NCBI GenBank assembly: GCA_036488815.1
Contig: DASXGX010000097.1
Location: forward strand, 44,387 to 108,386
Reading direction: 5' to 3'
Source: Roseiarcus sp036488815
Lineage (GTDB): Bacteria; Pseudomonadota; Alphaproteobacteria; Rhizobiales; Beijerinckiaceae
Length of the DNA stretch: 64,000 bases
Numbering within the stretch: position 1 is the first letter of the stretch; every line of letters begins with the position of its first letter. Positions 17,212 to 25,479 of the stretch are shown piece by piece. The position numbers and the translations under genes were made by a program. Under the pieces are notes generated by a model that was not told the DNA's origin, searched no databases, and was given only the letters and a program-made list of their open reading frames with translations.

Positions 17212-17540
17212 CATTCTGCTCAGCGCGCCCTCGATCGTCGTCGGCCTGTTCATCTATCAATTGTGCGTCGTGCCGTTCCGCCATTTCTCCGGGCTTGCAG
17301 GCGGCGTGGCGCTGGCCGTGATCGCGACCCCGATCATGGTGCGCACCACTGAGGACATGATCAACCTCGTGCCCAATGCGATGCGCGAGGCGGCGTCCGC
17401 GCTCGGCCTCCGCGCTCGCTCATCATTCGTCGGGTCGCCATCGGGCGGTTCGGTGCGGCATCGTCACCGGCGTGCTGCTCGCCGTCGCGCGCGTGACCGG
17501 CGAGACGGCGCCGCTCATCTTCACCGCGCTCGGCAATTCG
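17212..17540 (+). pseudogene. pstA: Remnant of pstA (phosphate ABC permease)
   Basis: Frame 2 encodes APSIVVGLFIYQLCVVPF, AVIATPIMVRTTEDM and VPNAMREAASALG, all typical of PstA; near 17415-17450 homology moves to frame 3 with GIVTGVLLAVARVTGETAP then LIFTALGN. The 5' half and the C-terminus are missing and the frame is broken, so no permease is made. Confidence 0.85.
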
Positions 17541-17542
17541 GT

Positions 17543-17619
17543 CAGACGCATGCCCTGAAAGACGTGTCGCCGCCGCTGCACGAGGGCAAGGTGACGGCGT
17601 TCATCGGCGCGTCCGGCGC
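17543..17619 (+). pseudogene. pstB: Remnant of pstB (phosphate ABC ATPase, 5' end)
   Basis: About 25 codons read QTHALKDVSPPLHEGK and VTAFIGASG, which match the PstB N-terminus up to the start of Walker A (normally GPSGCGKST). Sequence then breaks off before the P-loop lysine. It lies immediately after the pstA scrap, in ancestral order. Confidence 0.78.
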
Positions 17620-17622
17620 CGC

Positions 17623-17705
17623 GCGCATGACCGGCGAGACGCGACGTGCATCTCGGGCCGACCGAATTCCGTTTGCTCGAATATCTCCTGGAGAATCCCG
17701 GCCGC
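17623..17705 (+). pseudogene. phoB: Remnant of phoB (response regulator, DNA-binding domain)
   Basis: The frame at 17643 reads DVHLGPTEFRLLEYLLENPG, which is the start of the PhoB winged-helix domain. The receiver domain and recognition helix are gone. Order phoR-pstA-pstB-phoB matches the normal operon with phoU and other parts deleted. Confidence 0.8.
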
Positions 17706-17911
17706 TCCCGGTCACCCCGCGAAGGCATCGCGAAGGCAGGGGGGGACAAACAGCCGCCGCGTTATGAAGCGTCCGCGCCTACGCGATGCACGTCGTACGC
17801 CTGACAGCCGCGAGTCAGAAGGGAGTCTGGGGAAGCAAAGAAAATCGGGCGCAGATTCGGCGCAATCGCAGACGCGCCGAAATGCGGGCGCGATACGCCC
17901 GCCAATTCCCG
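17706..17911. other. Intergenic stretch after the pho remnants
   Basis: No gene is supported here. It holds three GANTC sites (17812, 17823, 17854), downstream of gcrA, and no further recognisable pst or pho sequence. Confidence 0.6.
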
Positions 17912-18454
17912 TCAGCGCACGAGCGCGCGCCTGTCGCGCTCGCGCTCGCGGCGACGGTCCTGCACCGGCTGATAGGCGAGCTTGCCATGGTGCGTGCAAT
18001 AGGGGCTCGGGCCCGAAGCCGGCGAGCCGCAGTAGCGGAACTCATGGGAGCTCGGATCGCCGAGCGGCCAACGGCACATCGCTTCCTTGAGTTCGACGAT
18101 GGTGACGCGCAGCGACATCGGCACCACCACGTCTTCCTCGAGGAAGACTGGCCGCGCTTCGAACATCGGCTCCGGCGATACGGCGAGCGCGGTGTTGCCG
18201 CGAACCGGCGGGCGCGCTGCGGGGGCTGCGCTCGGGGCGGGACGCGGCGCGACGCGGGGCGCGGCTACGGGCCGCGGCGACGCCGGAGCGGAAGAAGGGG
18301 ACTTCGCGCGTCCGGCGAGACCCAGCCGGTGCACCTTGCCGATCACCGCGTTGCGAGTGAGGCCGTGCCCAAGTTGCGCCGAGATCTGGCTCGCGCTCTT
18401 GCCATCCAGCCAAAGCTGGCGCAGGAGCTCCACTCTTTCATCCGTCCAAGACAT
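17912..18454 (-). CDS. gcrA: GcrA cell-cycle regulator
   Basis: Alphaproteobacterial transcription factor that works with sigma-70 RNA polymerase at promoters methylated by CcrM (GANTC). The 180-residue product starts MSWTDERVELLRQLW and continues with ISAQLGHGLTRNAVIGKVHR, the DNA-binding signature. An Ala/Pro-rich linker (about 50-100) leads to the C-terminal RNA-polymerase-binding part, CRWPLGDPSSHEFRYCG followed by CTHHGKLAY. The ATG at 18454 is chosen over the longer open frame because it gives the conserved N-terminus. Its upstream region has several GANTC sites. Confidence 0.96.
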   Translation of the reverse strand: MSWTDERVELLRQLWLDGKSASQISAQLGHGLTRNAVIGKVHRLGLAGRAKSPSSAPASPRPVAAPRVAPRPAPSAAPAARPPVRGNTALAVSPEPMFEARPVFLEEDVVVPMSLRVTIVELKEAMCRWPLGDPSSHEFRYCGSPASGPSPYCTHHGKLAYQPVQDRRRERERDRRALVR

Positions 18455-18817
18455 CTTTGGCCTCGCTTCCTGGCCGCCGCGCGGCCTTGAAAGACCTTCG
18501 CGCAGCCGATCGAAAATGCTTCGGGCCGAATCCGGCCGCCTCGCTTGACCAGCCGCGCTGGCAAGCGTCACGCACCGAAACGCTCTCGTGAAGGGCGCGC
18601 CACGACATTTCGTGGTGCGTTAACGGGAAACTACACTAGTCGTTGAATCACGCGCAAGAGTCGGAGAGGCGCGCCGCGCCAGCTTTTCCCCAGGTCTCGG
18701 CGGCGGAGCGCGGCCTCTACGCGAGGGCGCGAGATTTTGAGTGAGTCAGTTCAACATTTTAGCGAGCGCTGCGACGTTTCGGTCACGCCGCAATTTTTTT
18801 CGCGTTTCGCGCTCGAA
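18455..18817. promoter_or_regulatory. gcrA upstream region with GANTC (CcrM) sites
   Basis: No gene seen. GANTC sites lie at 18528-18532, 18645-18649, 18658-18662 and 18743-18747; the middle pair starts are 13 bases apart. CcrM sites near gcrA fit methylation-dependent cell-cycle control, but their effect here is inferred. Confidence 0.4.
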
Positions 18818-18847
18818 TTGACCGGCGCCGCCGCTTGCCCCTATTAT
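18818..18847 (+). promoter_or_regulatory. Sigma-70-type promoter for argD
   Basis: TTGACC (18818-18823) and TATTAT (18842-18847) are separated by 18 bases and point to argD. Transcription would start near 18854, almost at the first base of the hairpin at 18859. Confidence 0.6.
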
Positions 18848-18858
18848 CCGGGCTCTAA

Positions 18859-18890
18859 GGCCGTCCCTGCGGGGCGGCGTTTTTATTTTT
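18859..18890 (+). terminator. Intrinsic terminator-like hairpin in the argD leader
   Basis: GCCGTCCC-TGC-GGGGCGGC forms a strong GC stem followed by GTTTTTATTTTT. It points with argD and lies between the predicted promoter and the argD ATG (18936). It may attenuate the operon, act as a 5' stabilising stem, or end a transcript from further upstream. No leader peptide is evident. Confidence 0.65.
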
Positions 18891-18935
18891 GCGCTGCCGT
18901 GGCTTCGCGCCCCGGACCCTCAGAGGGAGCAAGCC

Positions 18936-20138
18936 ATGTCGTCTGCGATCGTCCCGGTCTATGCGAGAGCCGATATCGCTTTCGAGCGAGGCGACGGCTG
19001 CTGGCTGACTGCGACGACGGGCGAGCGCTATCTCGACTTCGGCGGCGGCATCGCGGTTGCGGCGCTCGGCTATTCGCATCCCCATCTCGTCGACACGCTG
19101 ACGACGCAGGCCGGCAAGCTGTGGCACACCTCCAACCTGTTTCAGATGCCGGACGGCGAGCGGTTAGCGCATCGGCTTGCCGAAGCCACTTTCGCCGACC
19201 TCGTCTTCTTCACCAACTCTGGCGCCGAGGCCAACGAAGCGGCGATCAAGATGGCGCGCAAGCGCCAGTCGGTCGGCGGCCATCCCGAAAAGTACCACAT
19301 CCTGACTTTCGAGGGCGCGTTCCATGGCCGCACGCTCGCGACCATCGCCGCCGGCGGTCAGGCCAAGTATATCGAAGGCTTCGGGCCGAAGGTCGACGGC
19401 TTCGACCAGATCCCGGTCACCGACCTCGCCGCCGTCGAGGCGGCGATCGGTCCTGGCACCGGCGCGATCCTGATCGAGCCGATCCAGGGCGAGGGCGGCG
19501 TGCGCACGATCCCCGCGGAGTTCCTCAGGGGCTTGCGCGCCTTGTGCGACAAGCATGGCCTGCTGTTGATCTTCGACGAGATCCAGACCGGCGTCGGCCG
19601 CACGGGCAAGCTCTTCGCCTATGAGCACTCGGGCGCCGTCCCGGACATCATGTCGATCGCCAAAGGCATCGGCGGCGGCTTCCCGATGGGCGCATGCCTC
19701 GCCACCGCGGACGCGGCGAGGGGCATGACGACGGGAACCCACGGCACGACGTTCGGCGGCAATCCGCTGGCGATGGCAGTCGGCAACGCCGTGCTCGACG
19801 TCGTGCTCGAGCCTGGCTTCGTCGAGCGGATCGCCAAGCTCGGCTCGCTCGCGCGCCAGCGCCTCGCCGAACTCGAGGACCGCCATCCTGGCGTCATCGA
19901 GGAAATTCGCGGCGAGGGATTGATGCTCGGCGTCAAGGTCAAGGGGTCGCCACAGGATTTCGCCGTCGCGGCGCGGGCGCAGAAGCTGCTCACGATTCCC
20001 GCCGGCGACAACGTCGTGCGGCTTCTGCCGCCGCTCATCCTGAGCGAGGAGGAACTGCTCGAGGGGGTGCGCCGGCTCGATGCGGCCTGCGCCGAAATCG
20101 AGACGCGGTTCGCCGCCAACAAGGGCGCCGCCGCATGA
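18936..20138 (+). CDS. argD: Acetylornithine aminotransferase
   Basis: PLP-dependent class III aminotransferase (400 residues) that makes N-acetylornithine in arginine synthesis, and often succinyl-diaminopimelate. Key motifs are FTNSGAEANEAAIK, FEGAFHGRTLA, IFDEIQTGVGRTGKLFA, and the PLP lysine K243 in SIAKGIGGGFP. It begins the operon argD-argF-hslO-ispA; its TGA overlaps the argF ATG (ATGA). Expression probably depends on the promoter and hairpin just upstream. Confidence 0.97.
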   Translation: MSSAIVPVYARADIAFERGDGCWLTATTGERYLDFGGGIAVAALGYSHPHLVDTLTTQAGKLWHTSNLFQMPDGERLAHRLAEATFADLVFFTNSGAEANEAAIKMARKRQSVGGHPEKYHILTFEGAFHGRTLATIAAGGQAKYIEGFGPKVDGFDQIPVTDLAAVEAAIGPGTGAILIEPIQGEGGVRTIPAEFLRGLRALCDKHGLLLIFDEIQTGVGRTGKLFAYEHSGAVPDIMSIAKGIGGGFPMGACLATADAARGMTTGTHGTTFGGNPLAMAVGNAVLDVVLEPGFVERIAKLGSLARQRLAELEDRHPGVIEEIRGEGLMLGVKVKGSPQDFAVAARAQKLLTIPAGDNVVRLLPPLILSEEELLEGVRRLDAACAEIETRFAANKGAAA

Positions 20139-21079
20139 TCTTGGCTAACGCCGGCGCGCCGCGCCATTTTCTCGATCTACTCGATCAGCCCGAAGACGAA
20201 TTGCGCGCCATTCTCGACGCCAGCAAGGCGATGAAGACGGCGCGCGTGAAGGGCGAGCCGCCGTCGAAGCGCCCGCTCGCCGGCAAGACGCTGGCGATGA
20301 TCTTCGATCGGCCGTCGACCCGCACGCGCGTTTCGTTCGATCTCGCCATGCGCGAGCTCGGTGGCGAGACGATCATGCTGACGGGCGCCGAAATGCAGCT
20401 CGGCCGCGGCGAGACGCTCGCCGACACGGCGCGCGTCCTGTCGCGCTACGTCGACGCGATCATGATCCGCATCCTCGACCACAGCGATCTCGACGAACTC
20501 GCGCGCCATGCGACCGTTCCCGTTATCAACGGCCTGACGAAGCGCTCGCACCCGTGCCAGGTGATGGCCGACATCCTCACCTTCGAGGAGCGCAGCGGTC
20601 CGATCCGCGGCCGCAAGATCGCCTGGAGCGGCGACTACAACAACGTCCTGTCGTCCTGGATCGACGCCGCGCAGCGCTTCGATTTCACGCTCGACATCGC
20701 CTGCCCCAAGGAATTGCAGCCGCCGCCGGAACGCATCGCCTCGGCGCGAGCGGGCGGGGGAAACATCGTCATGCGCGAGGATCCCGCCGTCGCGGTGGCA
20801 GACGCCGCGGCGGTCGTCTCCGACTGCTGGGTCTCGATGGGCGACGAGGACGAGGGGCGCCGGCACAATCTGCTCGCGCCTTATCAGGTCAACCGCGCGC
20901 TGATGAGCCGCGCCGCGCCGGACGCAATCTTCATGCACTGCCTGCCCGCCCACCGAGGCGAGGAAGTGACCGACGAGGTGATCGACGGACCGCAGTCAGT
21001 CGTGTTCGACGAGGCGGAAAACAGGCTTCATGCCCAAAAGGGCGTGCTCGCCTGGTGCTTGGGAGCTTTGAACTCATGA
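20135..21079 (+). CDS. argF: Ornithine carbamoyltransferase
   Basis: Forms citrulline from ornithine and carbamoyl phosphate in arginine synthesis. The 314-residue product carries the carbamoyl-phosphate motif STRTR (61-65), HPCQ (139-142), the ornithine-binding DCWVSMG (229-235) and catalytic HCLP (267-270). The ATG at 20135 overlaps the argD stop and gives the expected N-terminus; the open frame further upstream is argD in another frame. Its stop overlaps hslO in the same manner. Confidence 0.97.
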   Translation: MILANAGAPRHFLDLLDQPEDELRAILDASKAMKTARVKGEPPSKRPLAGKTLAMIFDRPSTRTRVSFDLAMRELGGETIMLTGAEMQLGRGETLADTARVLSRYVDAIMIRILDHSDLDELARHATVPVINGLTKRSHPCQVMADILTFEERSGPIRGRKIAWSGDYNNVLSSWIDAAQRFDFTLDIACPKELQPPPERIASARAGGGNIVMREDPAVAVADAAAVVSDCWVSMGDEDEGRRHNLLAPYQVNRALMSRAAPDAIFMHCLPAHRGEEVTDEVIDGPQSVVFDEAENRLHAQKGVLAWCLGALNS

Positions 21080-22047
21080 CTCTCATCGAGCGCGAGGTCT
21101 CCGACGTCGGGCACGACGACATCGTTCTGCCCTACACCGTCGAGAGCCTGAGCACCCGTGGACGGATCGTGCGGCTCGGGCAGGCTATCGACGCAATCCT
21201 GAAGCGGCACGCCTATCCCGACGCGGTGGCCAAGGTGGTCGGCGAGGCGGCGGCGCTCGCCGTGATGCTCGGCTCGACCCTCAAGCTCGAGGGCCGCTTC
21301 CAGTTGCAAACGAAATCGGCCGGCCCAGTGAACATGCTGGTGGTCGATTTCGACGCGCCGTCCAACTTGCGCGCGCTGGCGCGTTTCGACGAGGCGGCGC
21401 TCGCGCGGCGTCTCGCCGAGGGCGGCGAGGGCGACCTGCTGGGCGAAGGGCATCTCGCCTTCACTGTCGATCCGGGCGGCGACATGTCGCGGTATCAGGG
21501 CGTCGTCGCGCTGGAGGGGCAGGGTCTCGAGCAGGCCGCCCATTCCTATTTCGAGCGCTCCGAACAAATTCCGACCCTGATCCGCCTCGCGGTCGGGCAG
21601 ATCGTGACGCCGGGCGGCGCCGAATGGCGGGCGGGCGGCCTTCTCACTCAGTTCATGCCGGATTCACCTGAGCGGCGCACGCACGTCGACTTCGATCCAG
21701 GCGACGCGCCCGACGGCGTCGCGTCGCCTGCCGCGTCCGAGGAGGACGACGAGTGGGTCGAGGCCAAGTCGCGCGCCGCGACGACCGAGGATCACGAACT
21801 CATCGATCCCACCTTGTCGAGCGAGCGCCTGCTGTTCCGCCTCTTCAACGAGCGGGGCGTGCGCGTCGCCGAGCCGACGCCGCTCGCGGACGCCTGCCGC
21901 TGCTCGGCCGAACGCATCGACACGATGTTGCAGAGCTTCTCGCCCGAGGAGCGCCAGGCGATGGTGGGCGACGACGGCATGATCGGCGTCACGTGCGAAT
22001 TCTGTTCGGTCAAGCGGGTGTTCGATCCCGCCGATTACGCGGGTTGA
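21076..22047 (+). CDS. hslO: Redox-regulated chaperone Hsp33
   Basis: Hsp33 is a holdase chaperone switched on by oxidation and unfolding of a C-terminal zinc site. The 323-residue product has the N-terminal Hsp33 fold (GEAAALAVMLGSTLKLEGRFQLQ) and the zinc ligands as CRC and, about 30 residues later, CEFC, so the redox switch is intact. ATG at 21076 overlaps the argF stop. The argD-argF-hslO order is usual in Hyphomicrobiales. Confidence 0.96.
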   Translation: MTLIEREVSDVGHDDIVLPYTVESLSTRGRIVRLGQAIDAILKRHAYPDAVAKVVGEAAALAVMLGSTLKLEGRFQLQTKSAGPVNMLVVDFDAPSNLRALARFDEAALARRLAEGGEGDLLGEGHLAFTVDPGGDMSRYQGVVALEGQGLEQAAHSYFERSEQIPTLIRLAVGQIVTPGGAEWRAGGLLTQFMPDSPERRTHVDFDPGDAPDGVASPAASEEDDEWVEAKSRAATTEDHELIDPTLSSERLLFRLFNERGVRVAEPTPLADACRCSAERIDTMLQSFSPEERQAMVGDDGMIGVTCEFCSVKRVFDPADYAG

Positions 22048-22057
22048 GGATCTCTCG

Positions 22058-22978
22058 ATGGACGACAAGGCTTTCGCGGCTCGGCTCGCTGAGATCGGCG
22101 CGGAAATGGAAGTTGAGCTCGACGCGCTGCTGACCTCGCAGCCGCTCGACGGCGAACTGGCGCGGCCGGCCCGCCTCATGGAGGCGATGCGCTATGGCGC
22201 GCTCGGCGGCGGCAAGCGTCTGCGGCCCTTTCTCGCCGTCGAGACGGCGCGCGCCTTTGGCCTCGCGGGCGCAGGCCCGCGCCGCGTCGGCGCGGCGATC
22301 GAGTGCGTGCATTGCTATTCGCTCATCCACGACGATCTGCCGGCGATGGATAACGACGATCTGCGCCGCGGGCGTCCCACAGTCCATCGAGCCTTCGACG
22401 ACGCGACGGCGATCTTGGCTGGCGACGGACTGCTGACGCTCGCCTTCGAGATCCTTGGGCGGCCCGAGACCGCGCCGGATCCAGGCGTGCGCGCGGATCT
22501 GTGCGCCGGCCTTGCGCGCGCGTCCGGATTGGCGGGCATGGTCGGCGGGCAGATGCTCGACATCGCCGCGGAGAGCGCCGCGGCGCCGCTCGATCTCGAG
22601 GCGATCGCGCTGTTGCAGGCGATGAAGACCGGCGCACTGCTGCGCTTTGCGGTCGAAGCGGGCGCGATCGTCGCCGGAGCGCCGGCCAAGGCGCGTGCGG
22701 CGCTCGTGCGCTACGGCGAGGCGCTCGGCAAGGCGTTCCAGGTCGCCGACGATCTGCTCGACGCCGCGGGCGACAGCGCGGCGCTGGGCAAACGCGCCGG
22801 CAAGGACGCCGAGCGCAACAAGGCGACCTTCGTTTCCGCGCTGGGCCTGGAGGGGGCGCGCGCGCTGCGCGACAAGCTGGTCGCCGACGCGCAAGCGGCG
22901 CTCGACGCCTCCGGTCTCGCCGGCGAGGCCGACGTGCTGCGCGCTGCGGCGACATTCGTCGCGGCGCGGCGAAACTAA
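22058..22978 (+). CDS. ispA: Farnesyl diphosphate synthase / short-chain polyprenyl synthetase
   Basis: Condenses IPP with allylic diphosphates to make geranyl/farnesyl diphosphate for quinones, hopanoids and undecaprenyl carriers. The 306-residue product has the first Asp-rich motif DDLPAMD (92-98), GGGKRLRP, and the second Asp-rich motif DDLLD followed by the GKRAGKDAERNKATFVS segment. It starts 10 bases after hslO, so it probably belongs to the same transcript. Product chain length is assigned from family pattern only. Confidence 0.93.
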   Translation: MDDKAFAARLAEIGAEMEVELDALLTSQPLDGELARPARLMEAMRYGALGGGKRLRPFLAVETARAFGLAGAGPRRVGAAIECVHCYSLIHDDLPAMDNDDLRRGRPTVHRAFDDATAILAGDGLLTLAFEILGRPETAPDPGVRADLCAGLARASGLAGMVGGQMLDIAAESAAAPLDLEAIALLQAMKTGALLRFAVEAGAIVAGAPAKARAALVRYGEALGKAFQVADDLLDAAGDSAALGKRAGKDAERNKATFVSALGLEGARALRDKLVADAQAALDASGLAGEADVLRAAATFVAARRN

Positions 22979-23052
22979 AGAGCCCCCTTCCCCGCCGCGC
23001 GCCCGCGGAGAGAAGGAATCCCTCACGGCGGTCAGCTACGGCGCCGCAGCTT

Positions 23053-25257
23053 CTACATTGCTCCGAACAGCTTCCCGAGCAGGCCGCCGTCGTGCGGGGC
23101 CGAGGCGGCGGGCGCGCGGTTGTCGGCGTTGGGAATGTCCGCCGGCGGCGTCAGGACGTTGGGATCGGCGGACGCAGCCGCGCGTCCCGGCGCCGTCGGC
23201 GCAATTGGGTTCGACGAGACGAGTCCGCCGCGGCCGATGACGAGCGGCGTGCCGGGGGGAGGCGGCGCGTCGGGAGCGGGCGCGTCGGGGTTATGCCAGA
23301 CGCCGTAGGGCAGCGCGGCGACGGGCACGCCCTGGTGGGCGGCCCTCATGAAGCGGCTCCAGATTTCCACCGGCAGAGTGCCGCCGGTAATCCGCTTGGT
23401 CGGCGAGCCGTCGTCGTTGCCGAGCCAGACGCCCGCGACGAGATAGCTCGTGTAGCCGACGAACCAGGCGTCCCGCCAATCCTGGCTGGTGCCCGTCTTG
23501 CCGGCCGCCTGCCAGCCCGGCAATTCCGCCTTGCGGGCGGTGCCGGTCAGCAGCGTCTCCTCCATCATCGTGTTCATCATCGAGACGTATTGCGGATCGA
23601 TCACGCGGCCGAAGCTCGCGTTGCGGCGCGTGTAGAGCAGCTTGCCGTTGGCGGTGCGCACGCGGGCGATCACATGCGGCTGGACGCCGATGCCACCGTT
23701 GGCGAAGGCGGCGTAGGCGGAGACGAGTTCGAGCGGCGTCACCTCTGACGTGCCGAGCGCGATCGAGGCGTTGGGCTGGAGCTCCGAGACGATGCCGAGG
23801 CGGTGCGCAGTGCGCACAACGGTCTTGGGGCCGACTTCGAGGCCTAGCCGCACCGCGACGGTGTTGAGCGAGAGCGACAGCGCCTTGGTCAGCGTCACCG
23901 GGCCGAGATACTGGCGCTCGTAGTTTTCCGGGCTCCAGCCCTTGACCGAGATGGGCGCGTCTTCGCGGATGGTGTCCGGCGTCAGCCCCTTTTCGAGGGC
24001 GGCGAGATAGACGAAAGGCTTGAACGAGGACCCTGGCTGGCGCTTGGCGGACACCGCGCGATTGAACTGGCTGTCCGCGTAGTTGCGTCCGCCGACCAGC
24101 GCCTTGACCGCGCCTTGGGGATCGAGCGCGACGACCGCGCCCTGGCTGACGCCGTATTTTTCGCCCTTGGCGTTGAGCTCGTCGGTGAGCGCCCGCTCGG
24201 CGCTCGCCTGCATGGCGGGGTCGAGCGTGGTCGTCACGACGATGTCCTCGTCGATCGCGCCGACCGTGTCGTCGAGCATGTCCATCACATAGTCGGCGGC
24301 GTAGTTCATCGACCCCGACCCGTGCGGGTGCACCACTTGTGCGGGCGAGGCGAGGGCGAGCTTGGCCATCGCTTCGGTGATGTGGCCCTGCTCGGCCATC
24401 GCCGTAATCACCTGGGCGGCGCGCTCATTGGCCGCGGCTAGGTTGTGATTGGGCGCGAGGCGGGTCGGCGATTTCATCAAGCCGGCCAGAAGGGCAGCCT
24501 CCGAAAGCGTCACCTGGCGGGCGCTCTTGCCGAAATATTTCTGCGCCGCAGCCTCGACGCCGAACGCGCCGGAGCCGAAATAAACGCGGTTGAGGTAGAG
24601 TTCGAGGATCTGGTCCTTCGAATATTTCCGCTCCAGCCACAAGGCGAGGATCGCCTCCTGGATCTTGCGTGAGATCGTGCGCTCCTGGGTCAGGAACAGG
24701 TTCTTGGCGAGCTGCTGGGTCAAGGTCGAGCCGCCCTCGACGCCGCCGCGTCCCGTCGCGTCGCGGAAGATGGCGCGGCCGATGCCGATCGGGTCGATGC
24801 CGAAGTGCTGGTAGAAGCGGCGATCCTCGATCGCGACGAACGCCTTGGGCAGATAGGGCGGCAGTTCGCTCAAATGCACCGCCGCGCCGCCGGTGTCGCC
24901 GCGATTGGCGATGAGCGAGCCGTCGTCGGCGAGAATGGCGATATTGGGCGGGCGCTTAGGCACCGCGAGCTGATCGATCGGCGGCAATTGGCTCGCGTAA
25001 TAGGCGAACAGTCCCGCGACGGCGATGACGCCCCAGACCGCGAGCACGAAACTCCAGTAGACGAGGCGCCCGAGCAGCGACCGGCGGGGCTTGCCGGAGC
25101 GACCGCCGCCGCCTGAGCCGCGCTTGGCGCTTTTGCCTCGGCGCGGCGGGCGATCCGCCGGATCTGCGCGCAGGTCGTCGTTGCGGCGACTGCGCGGCGA
25201 ATCGTCGAGCCGTGGCTCGATCCTCACCGCTTTGCGCTTGCCGCCTTTGCCGAACAT
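23053..25257 (-). CDS. Class A penicillin-binding protein (PBP1A family)
   Basis: Bifunctional peptidoglycan glycosyltransferase/transpeptidase, 734 residues. A basic cytoplasmic tail (about 1-60, rich in R/K/G) precedes one membrane anchor (YWSFVLAVWGVIAVAGLFAYY). The GT51 domain has AIEDRRFYQHFGID and STLTQQLAKNLFL; the transpeptidase has the serine motif SSFK, SLN and KTGTSQ. A Pro/Ala-rich C-terminal extension of about 80 residues has no clear domain. Convergent with ispA; its 5' region (25258-25479) is divergent with dnaN. Confidence 0.94.
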   Translation of the reverse strand: MFGKGGKRKAVRIEPRLDDSPRSRRNDDLRADPADRPPRRGKSAKRGSGGGGRSGKPRRSLLGRLVYWSFVLAVWGVIAVAGLFAYYASQLPPIDQLAVPKRPPNIAILADDGSLIANRGDTGGAAVHLSELPPYLPKAFVAIEDRRFYQHFGIDPIGIGRAIFRDATGRGGVEGGSTLTQQLAKNLFLTQERTISRKIQEAILALWLERKYSKDQILELYLNRVYFGSGAFGVEAAAQKYFGKSARQVTLSEAALLAGLMKSPTRLAPNHNLAAANERAAQVITAMAEQGHITEAMAKLALASPAQVVHPHGSGSMNYAADYVMDMLDDTVGAIDEDIVVTTTLDPAMQASAERALTDELNAKGEKYGVSQGAVVALDPQGAVKALVGGRNYADSQFNRAVSAKRQPGSSFKPFVYLAALEKGLTPDTIREDAPISVKGWSPENYERQYLGPVTLTKALSLSLNTVAVRLGLEVGPKTVVRTAHRLGIVSELQPNASIALGTSEVTPLELVSAYAAFANGGIGVQPHVIARVRTANGKLLYTRRNASFGRVIDPQYVSMMNTMMEETLLTGTARKAELPGWQAAGKTGTSQDWRDAWFVGYTSYLVAGVWLGNDDGSPTKRITGGTLPVEIWSRFMRAAHQGVPVAALPYGVWHNPDAPAPDAPPPPGTPLVIGRGGLVSSNPIAPTAPGRAAASADPNVLTPPADIPNADNRAPAASAPHDGGLLGKLFGAM

Positions 25258-25362
25258 TGCGACCCCGCCTCGGGCCTTCTCGAGGCGAAGTCCCCCGAAG
25301 CCGCCCGACGCATCAAGGTTAAAGGCGGCGATTTAAGGGCCAGTTAAGCGGCGCTGCCGCGC

Positions 25363-25371
25363 TGTGGATAG
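25363..25371. promoter_or_regulatory. DnaA-box-like 9-mer upstream of dnaN
   Basis: TGTGGATAG differs by one base from the reverse complement of the TTATCCACA consensus and lies about 110 bases before the dnaN start. A single near-match could control dnaN expression but does not make an origin. The rest of the 222-base gap shows nothing else I can name. Confidence 0.3.
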
Positions 25372-25479
25372 CTCTCGCAAAGTGTCGCGCTTGCGCTATC
25401 CTTGCCTACTTGGCAAAGTCGGCGGCCCGCGCTTCTTTCGGCGAGATTGGCGCGCGCCAAAAGATATTGGGATGTTGCG

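Noticed and set aside
17063..17767. A single 234-residue protein covering the pst-pho remnants
   Set aside because: The frame begins inside phoR, matches PstA only in part, then runs through out-of-frame pieces of pstB and phoB; it is a chance open frame across debris.
25258..25479. Possible replication origin near dnaN
   Set aside because: Only one near-match DnaA box, no dnaA, no A/T-rich unwinding region or box cluster.
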